Below, piece by piece: positions 59,166-64,000 of a stretch of 64,000 bases of DNA. This DNA comes from Pseudomonas reactans (lineage in GTDB: Bacteria; Pseudomonadota; Gammaproteobacteria; Pseudomonadales; Pseudomonadaceae): contig NZ_JACAPG010000012.1 of NCBI RefSeq assembly GCF_013385825.1, positions 182,298-246,297 of the forward strand. Direction: 5' to 3'. How positions within the stretch are numbered: the first letter of the stretch is position 1; each line of letters begins with the position of its first letter. A model generated the notes under the pieces. The model was not told the DNA's origin and did not search any database. It saw only the letters and a program-made list of their open reading frames with translations. A program made the translations under genes and the position numbers.

Positions 59166-59837
59166 ATGCGTGTCTTGCTGGTTGAAGACCATCTGCAACT
59201 CGCCGAAAGTGTCGCGCAAGCGCTCAAGAGCACGGGTTTGACCGTCGACGTGCTGCACGACGGCGTGGCGGCGGACCTGGCCCTGAGCAGCGAGGAATAC
59301 GCGGCGGCGATCCTCGATGTGGGGCTGCCGCGCATGGACGGTTTCGAGGTGCTCGCACGTCTGCGTGCCCGTGGGAAAAATCTGCCAGTGCTGATGCTGA
59401 CGGCGCGCAGTGATGTGAAAGACCGTGTGCACGGTCTTAACCTGGGAGCCGACGACTACCTCGCCAAGCCTTTCGAGCTCACCGAATTGGAAGCGCGGGT
59501 CAAGGCATTGTTGCGGCGCAGCGTGCTGGGTGGCGAGCGCCAACAGGCCTGCGGCGTGTTGGTCTATGACCTCGACACGCGACGTTTCACCGTGGGCGGC
59601 GAGCTGATGACGCTCACCTCCCGTGAACAAGCGGTGCTTGAGGCGCTGATTGCTCGGCCGGGCCGGGTGATGAGCAAGGAGCAACTGGCTTCCCAGGTGT
59701 TCGGCCTGGACGAAGAAGCCAGCCCCGATGCCATCGAAATCTACGTGCATCGCCTGCGCAAGAAACTCGACGGCCAGCCCATCGCCATCGTGACCTTTCG
59801 CGGCCTCGGCTACTTGCTGGAAGCCCGCGATGCATAA
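59166..59837 (+). CDS. tctD: Response regulator of tricarboxylate uptake
   Basis: A 223-residue OmpR-type regulator. The receiver has Asp8-region acids, the phosphate acceptor Asp51 in AILDVGLPRMDG and Lys101 in LAKPFELTELEARV. The C-terminal winged helix has LTSREQAVLEALIARPGRVMSKEQL and EIYVHRLRKKLDG. It pairs with the sensor kinase gene that overlaps it by 8 bases and should activate the divergent opdH-tctCBA operon when tricarboxylates are present. Confidence 0.93.
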   Translation: MRVLLVEDHLQLAESVAQALKSTGLTVDVLHDGVAADLALSSEEYAAAILDVGLPRMDGFEVLARLRARGKNLPVLMLTARSDVKDRVHGLNLGADDYLAKPFELTELEARVKALLRRSVLGGERQQACGVLVYDLDTRRFTVGGELMTLTSREQAVLEALIARPGRVMSKEQLASQVFGLDEEASPDAIEIYVHRLRKKLDGQPIAIVTFRGLGYLLEARDA

Positions 59838-61215
59838 GCCCAGCAGCCTGCGTTGGCGCCTGCTGTGGAACCTGGCGTTGTTGCTGGTGCTGTTGATGCT
59901 CGCCAGTGGCATGAGTGCCTACTGGAATGGTCGTGAAGCCGCTGACACTGCCTATGACCGCACGCTGTTGGCCTCGGCGCGCACCATCGCCGCCGGATTG
60001 ACCCAGGTGGATGGCACCTTGAGTGCCAATGTGCCCTATGTCGCCCTGGATACGTTCGCCTATGACAGCGCCGGACGCATTTATTACCAGGTCAACGACA
60101 TCGACCAGAAACTCATCTCTGGCTATGAAAACCTGCCCGGCCCACCGCCAGGCACGCCGCGTACCGATGACTATCCCGCACTGGCACGCTTCTATGACGC
60201 CGTGTATCAAGGCCAGGAAGTGCGCGTGGTGAGTTTGCTCAAGGCCGTTTCCGAACCGAACATGAACGGTATGGCGGAAATCCGCGTGGCCGAAACCGAT
60301 GAAGCGCGCGTGAGCATGGCGCGCAGCTTGATGGCCGACACCTTGCTGCGTTTAGGGATGCTCGCCATCGGTGCGTTGTTGTTGGTGTGGTTTGCCGTCA
60401 GCGCGGCATTGCGCCCGCTTGAGCGCCTGCGCACGGCGGTGGAAGAACGTCAGCCTGACGACTTGCGCCCATTGCCCTTGGTGGAAGTGCAGCATGAGTT
60501 CGGGCCGCTGGTGCGCTCACTCAACCACTTCACTGAACGCCTGCGCGGCCAGTTCGAACGACAGGCGCAGTTCATCGCCGATGCGGCCCATGAGCTGCGC
60601 ACGCCATTGGCAGCGCTCAAGGCCCGACTGGAGCTGGGTTTGCGCGCCGAGGATCCGGCCACCTGGCGCAGTACCCTGGAAACCGCAGCCCAGGGCACTG
60701 ACCGCCTGACCCATCTGGCCAATCAATTGCTGTCTCTTGCACGCATCGAAAACGGCGCCCGTGCGATTGCCGAAGGCGGTGCCCAGTTGCTCGACCTCAG
60801 CCAGTTGGCTCGCGAGTTGGGCATGGCCATGGCGCCGTTGGCCCACGCGCGCGGCGTGGCGCTGGCGTTGGAGGCTGACGAGCCGGTGTGGCTGCGCGGT
60901 GAGCCAACCTTGTTGAATGAATTGTTGAGCAACCTGGTGGACAACGCGCTGGCTCACACGCCACCGGGTGGCAATGTGATCCTGCGCGTGACGGCGCCGG
61001 CGGTGCTGGAAGTGGAAGACGATGGCCCAGGTATCCCGCTCGATGAACGCGACCGCGTGTTCGAGCGTTTTTATCGTCGCAGTCAGCAGGGCGTGGGTTC
61101 TGGCCTGGGGCTGGCAATTGTGGGAGAGATATGCCGGGCGCACCTGGCGCAGATCAGCCTGCACGATGGCGAGCAGGCCGGACTGAAAGTGCGGGTAAGC
61201 TTTATTGCGGGTTGA
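59830..61215 (+). CDS. tctE: Sensor histidine kinase of tricarboxylate uptake
   Basis: A 461-residue membrane kinase. TM1 is about residues 12-30, a periplasmic sensor of about 140 residues follows, and TM2 is near residues 173-195. Then a HAMP-like linker, the His-kinase A domain with His254 in FIADAAHELRTPL, and an HATPase domain with LLSNLVDNALAHTPPGGNV and GPGIPLDERDRVFERFYR. It phosphorylates TctD. The overlap with tctD (8 bases) implies translational coupling. Confidence 0.93.
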   Translation: MHKPSSLRWRLLWNLALLLVLLMLASGMSAYWNGREAADTAYDRTLLASARTIAAGLTQVDGTLSANVPYVALDTFAYDSAGRIYYQVNDIDQKLISGYENLPGPPPGTPRTDDYPALARFYDAVYQGQEVRVVSLLKAVSEPNMNGMAEIRVAETDEARVSMARSLMADTLLRLGMLAIGALLLVWFAVSAALRPLERLRTAVEERQPDDLRPLPLVEVQHEFGPLVRSLNHFTERLRGQFERQAQFIADAAHELRTPLAALKARLELGLRAEDPATWRSTLETAAQGTDRLTHLANQLLSLARIENGARAIAEGGAQLLDLSQLARELGMAMAPLAHARGVALALEADEPVWLRGEPTLLNELLSNLVDNALAHTPPGGNVILRVTAPAVLEVEDDGPGIPLDERDRVFERFYRRSQQGVGSGLGLAIVGEICRAHLAQISLHDGEQAGLKVRVSFIAG

Positions 61216-62037
61216 TCAGTAGAACATCGAACGGGCTTCATCCAACTCGGCGCGCAAGGCGTCGCTGTAAGGATCGACCCGCAGCTTCTTAATCGCCGGC
61301 AGCGCCGAGACCGGTACGCTGGCCAAGGGGTGATGAGTGCCGCGATGGCAATACAGCACGGCAACCTGCACCAGATCGATGTAGTCGAGGCTGGCCGAGT
61401 CGCGTTCCAGGTTGAGGTATTGGCCGGGCAGTTTGGCGAGCATTTCCGGGAAATCCCAACCGCTCAGCAGTTTGTCGCCCAGTTGCGGGTGGATGCTCTC
61501 GATGACGTGGTTGAGACTGACCGGGTCCGCGAGCAGCTCGTAGTGGTCTTCGGCGTACGTCAGGATCGGCAGCACGCCGATCTGGTGCACCAGGCCGCCG
61601 AGAGCCGCCTGGTCTGGCTTGAGCTGGCTGTGGCTACGGCACAGCGCGTAACTGACCCCCGCCACTTCCAGGCTGCGGCGCCATACATCCCGCATCTTTT
61701 GTTCGACCACATCGGAGCGGGCGTGGAAGATTTGCTCCATCACCAGGCCGATCGCCAGGTTGCTACTGTAGTTGGTGCCCAGCCGGGTGATGGCGGTGTG
61801 CAGGTCGGTGACTTCCTGGGTGGCGCGCAACAACGGGCTGTTGACCACTTTGATCAGGCGTGCTGACAGCGCGGTATCGCGACCGATCACTTTGCTCAAG
61901 TGGCTGATGCTGATCTCCGGGTCTTCAGCGGCCTGACGAATGTTCAGGGCCACTTCCGGCAATGTCGGCAGAACCAGGTCATCGTTGTCGATGGCCGTTA
62001 CTAAAGCCTGTTGGACTTTTTCCGCCAGCTTGTTCAT
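61216..62037 (-). CDS. HDOD domain-containing protein
   Basis: A 273-residue cytoplasmic protein with an HDOD domain, about residues 20-220: LVLPTLPEVALNIRQAAEDPEISISHLSKVIGRDTALSARLIKVVNSPLL, then LGTNYSSNLAIGLVMEQIF and GLVHQIGVLPILTYAEDH. HDOD proteins are HD-GYP relatives without the catalytic residues and are linked to signalling and motility or stress control. The gene order next to ygfZ is the usual one in Pseudomonas. Function not established. Confidence 0.88.
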   Translation of the reverse strand: MNKLAEKVQQALVTAIDNDDLVLPTLPEVALNIRQAAEDPEISISHLSKVIGRDTALSARLIKVVNSPLLRATQEVTDLHTAITRLGTNYSSNLAIGLVMEQIFHARSDVVEQKMRDVWRRSLEVAGVSYALCRSHSQLKPDQAALGGLVHQIGVLPILTYAEDHYELLADPVSLNHVIESIHPQLGDKLLSGWDFPEMLAKLPGQYLNLERDSASLDYIDLVQVAVLYCHRGTHHPLASVPVSALPAIKKLRVDPYSDALRAELDEARSMFY

Positions 62038-62073
62038 TCATGCTCTCTAGGGTGTTGCAAAAAGGTACGGCGA

Positions 62074-63015
62074 CTAGCGTTGGATCTCTCGATCACGGTC
62101 GAGCGTGTAAGGCAGGTCGAGCAGTTGCAAACCGGGGCCTTCCAGGGTGCCTACGTGCACGTCGCCACTATCGGCAGCTTCGGCTTGCAACACGGCCAGA
62201 AGTTCAATGCTCTCGCCGGCTTTTGCGGCAAGCACCACTTCGCCGATTGCACTGTTGTGGCTGGGGGAAAACAGCGGGGTGCCTGGCTCGGGCAGTTCAG
62301 GCGCATCGAGGCTCAAACGGTACAGGCGACGCTTGAGTTTGCCCAGGTACTGCATGCGCGCAACGATTTCCTGGCCGGTGTAGCAGCCTTTCTTGAAGCT
62401 GACGCCACCGACGGCCTGCAGGTTGAGCATCTGCGGGATAAACAGCTCGCGGGTTTGCGGCATGACCTGGCCGATGCCGGCACGGATTTGCCCCAGCAGC
62501 CATTCATTCAGATCGGCTTGTTCAAGGGTTGCAACCAATTGACCGCGTACGGCGTCGCCTTGCTCGGCTGGCACCCAGAGTTCAGCACGACCTGGGGAGA
62601 CGCGGAGGGCGATCAATGCATCGTTGCGCACGACACTGTCGGTCTCGACGGGCAGTTCAAGGCCGAGGCTGGCCAGGGCCGGGTCCGCATTCACCAGGCC
62701 GAAGCGCACCCAGGCGGCGCTTTCGTCGGTGAGTTTGGATTTGGAGAACACGGCGTACTTCTTCAGGTCGGCCAGTTGCGGTTCCAGCAGCTCGGTGGCC
62801 ATGGCCAGCAACACGCCGTCACCTTGCAGCAAGATGCGGAAGCTCGACTGCATGCGCCCTTTTTGCGTGCAGCGCGCGCCGAGGCTGGCCTGGGTATCGC
62901 TCAGGTAATTGAGGTTGCAGGTCAGTTGGCCCTGGAGGAATTTGGCGGCATCAGAGCCGCGGACGGCGAGAACGCCTTCGTGGGACAGGGGGCAGAAGAA
63001 AGCAGAGTCAGCCAT
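62074..63015 (-). CDS. ygfZ: Folate-binding iron-sulfur maintenance protein YgfZ
   Basis: A 313-residue protein with the YgfZ signature KGCYTGQEIVARMQYLGKLKRRLY near residue 228, where the Cys is the functional residue. Earlier segments GVLAVRGSDAAKFLQGQLTCNLNYLSD fit the aminomethyltransferase-like fold that binds folate. YgfZ helps keep or repair Fe-S clusters. It is divergent from sdhE, another protein of respiratory-enzyme assembly, with about 140 bases between them. Confidence 0.92.
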   Translation of the reverse strand: MADSAFFCPLSHEGVLAVRGSDAAKFLQGQLTCNLNYLSDTQASLGARCTQKGRMQSSFRILLQGDGVLLAMATELLEPQLADLKKYAVFSKSKLTDESAAWVRFGLVNADPALASLGLELPVETDSVVRNDALIALRVSPGRAELWVPAEQGDAVRGQLVATLEQADLNEWLLGQIRAGIGQVMPQTRELFIPQMLNLQAVGGVSFKKGCYTGQEIVARMQYLGKLKRRLYRLSLDAPELPEPGTPLFSPSHNSAIGEVVLAAKAGESIELLAVLQAEAADSGDVHVGTLEGPGLQLLDLPYTLDRDREIQR

Positions 63016-63155
63016 GGGTCATCGCAGGTCAAAAAGTCATGGGTGCATCATAGAGGGGCGCCCGGCAAATGGATAGTTTCCGTATGGGGCGACCAAAGCC
63101 GACTGTTCCGGTGCCGTCGGGCCTGTATACTTGCCGCCTATTTGAGGAGCGCTCC

Positions 63156-63410
63156 ATGGTCGAAGATGTAGAAATCAATCGTCTCTACTGGCACAGCCGT
63201 CGTGGCATGCTGGAGTTGGATGTGTTGCTGGTGCCTTTCACCAAAGAGGTCTATGCAACGCTCAATCAGGTGGATCGCGACCTCTACGTCAGGCTGCTGA
63301 CTTGTGAAGACCAGGACATGTTCGGCTGGTTCATGGAGCGCGCCGAATCCGAAGACCCAGAGCTGCAGCGCATGGTTCGGATGATCCTGGACCGTGTCCA
63401 GCCCAAGTAA
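63156..63410 (+). CDS. sdhE: Succinate dehydrogenase flavinylation factor
   Basis: An 84-residue protein with the RGxxE motif (SRRGMLELD, Arg16-Gly17-Glu20) that marks SdhE, the factor that attaches FAD to the SdhA flavoprotein. GAGGAG lies 5 bases before the ATG at 63156. A longer open frame upstream lacks the motif context. It overlaps the ygfX gene by 17 bases. Confidence 0.94.
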   Translation: MVEDVEINRLYWHSRRGMLELDVLLVPFTKEVYATLNQVDRDLYVRLLTCEDQDMFGWFMERAESEDPELQRMVRMILDRVQPK

Positions 63411-63840
63411 TACCTTTGAATGCCGCTGGCAGGCCTCACGGCTGTTGCTGGCGGCGTATCTCCTTGCCCAGCTGTTCGCGCTGGGTGCGCTTTTGTGTCT
63501 CGATCTGCCCTATTCAAGCCTTGGCCTGCTGATGTGTCTGGCGCACGCGGCCTGGGTTTTGCCGCGCTCTGTCCTGCTGACTCACCGTTCGTCGATTCGT
63601 GGCCTGCGCCGCGACGCCGATGGCTGGCAGTTGCTCAATGCGCAGCGGGGCTGGCACAGCGTGCAATTACGTCCCGACAGCCTCGCCTTGCCATTGATCG
63701 TCGTTTTGCGTTACCGGGTGCCGGGCGAATGGCGGATACGTTCTGTGTGTGTGCCGAGGGATTCGCAGGTCGCCGATGTGCATCGGCGCCTGCGGGTACG
63801 CCTTAAGTTCAGCCGCCGTAGGTGGCTGGCACCAGGATAG
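63394..63840 (+). CDS. ygfX: YgfX (CptA) family membrane protein
   Basis: A 148-residue protein with two hydrophobic helices at about residues 18-55 ([37 protein letters not shown]) and a soluble C-terminal part ([22 protein letters not shown]). It matches the YgfX family, which sits next to sdhE in many gamma-proteobacteria. The start is GTG at 63394, inside sdhE, so expression is coupled. Its 3' end overlaps the nadB end by 32 bases on the opposite strand. Confidence 0.88.
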   Translation: MSSPSNTFECRWQASRLLLAAYLLAQLFALGALLCLDLPYSSLGLLMCLAHAAWVLPRSVLLTHRSSIRGLRRDADGWQLLNAQRGWHSVQLRPDSLALPLIVVLRYRVPGEWRIRSVCVPRDSQVADVHRRLRVRLKFSRRRWLAPG

Positions 63841-64000
63841 TGTCGCGGGCTTCGGGCAGCATCTGTGGGTAGTCGAGGGTGTAATGCAGGCCGCGGCTTT
63901 CCTTGCGTTCCATGGCAGAACGAATCATCAGTTCGGCAACCTGGGCAAGGTTACGCAACTCGATCAAGTCGCGACTGACCTTGTAGTTACTGTAGAACTC
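63809..64000 (-). CDS. nadB: L-aspartate oxidase, C-terminal end (partial)
   Basis: A frame that enters from the right edge and stops at TGA (63809-63811) after 63 residues. The peptide ([45 protein letters not shown], ending LVPATYGG) is the C-terminal helix and tail of NadB, with the [13 protein letters not shown] segment that is common to flavoprotein aspartate oxidases. NadB makes iminoaspartate for NAD synthesis. Gene order ygfZ-sdhE-ygfX-nadB is conserved in Pseudomonas. Confidence 0.9.
   Translation of the reverse strand, partial: EFYSNYKVSRDLIELRNLAQVAELMIRSAMERKESRGLHYTLDYPQMLPEARDTILVPATYGG

Overview
The window reads as chromosomal DNA of a Pseudomonas of the fluorescens group. The evidence is GC-rich codon use, OprD-type porins, PhaG, the order ygfZ-sdhE-ygfX-nadB, and seven REPIN-type repeats of the two Pseudomonas forms (TGTAGGAGCCCGGCTTGCCGG and TGTAGGAGCGAGCTTGCTCGCG). 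No prophage, integrase, transposase or CRISPR array was found, so the region looks like a core chromosome with accessory inserts.

Layout. 1-3.8 kb: an uptake and hydrolysis cluster (M20 peptidase end, MHS symporter, amidase, IclR regulator). 3.8-12.8 kb: envelope and metabolism genes (YceI, PLD-type cardiolipin synthase, BglX, LemA with two TPM proteins, a methyltransferase, an EamA exporter). 12.8-17 kb: a cell-surface-signalling iron/heme operon (ECF sigma, anti-sigma FecR, STN-containing TonB receptor) behind a Fur-box-like site. 17.1-19.4 kb: DapA-like lyase and class II aldolase divergent from an XRE-cupin regulator, with a palindromic operator between. 19.5-27.7 kb: a DUF4917 protein with SIR2-like motifs, YiaY, an NAD-binding protein, and a LysR / CoA-transferase / HMG-CoA-lyase / MFS set that suggests use of a branched dicarboxylate. 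27.7-37 kb: small accessory genes, including two toxin-antitoxin pairs, an internally deleted hicB, FosA, LysE, Ogt, and two MFS genes. 37-42.7 kb: a highly structured RNA candidate upstream of a small DUF6124-type gene, tRNA-Gly(CCC), phaG, rsuA, a 3-hydroxyisobutyryl-CoA hydrolase and ung.

42.9-53.4 kb is the least familiar part. Three related, very large proteins built of Ig-like modules, none with an obvious Sec signal, surround a pertactin-type autotransporter. One is split by a frameshift in a six-G run; the largest ends in a YVTN-type beta-propeller. Each unit except the largest gene is followed by a strong terminator.

53.5-61.2 kb is the tricarboxylate uptake locus: opdH-tctC-tctB-tctA with an AbrB-family gene appended, divergent from the tctD-tctE two-component system. 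The window ends in a conserved block: an HDOD protein, ygfZ, sdhE, ygfX and the 3' end of nadB.

All calls come from reading the sequence and remembered family features; no database search was run. Assignments of substrates for transporters and regulators are inference.
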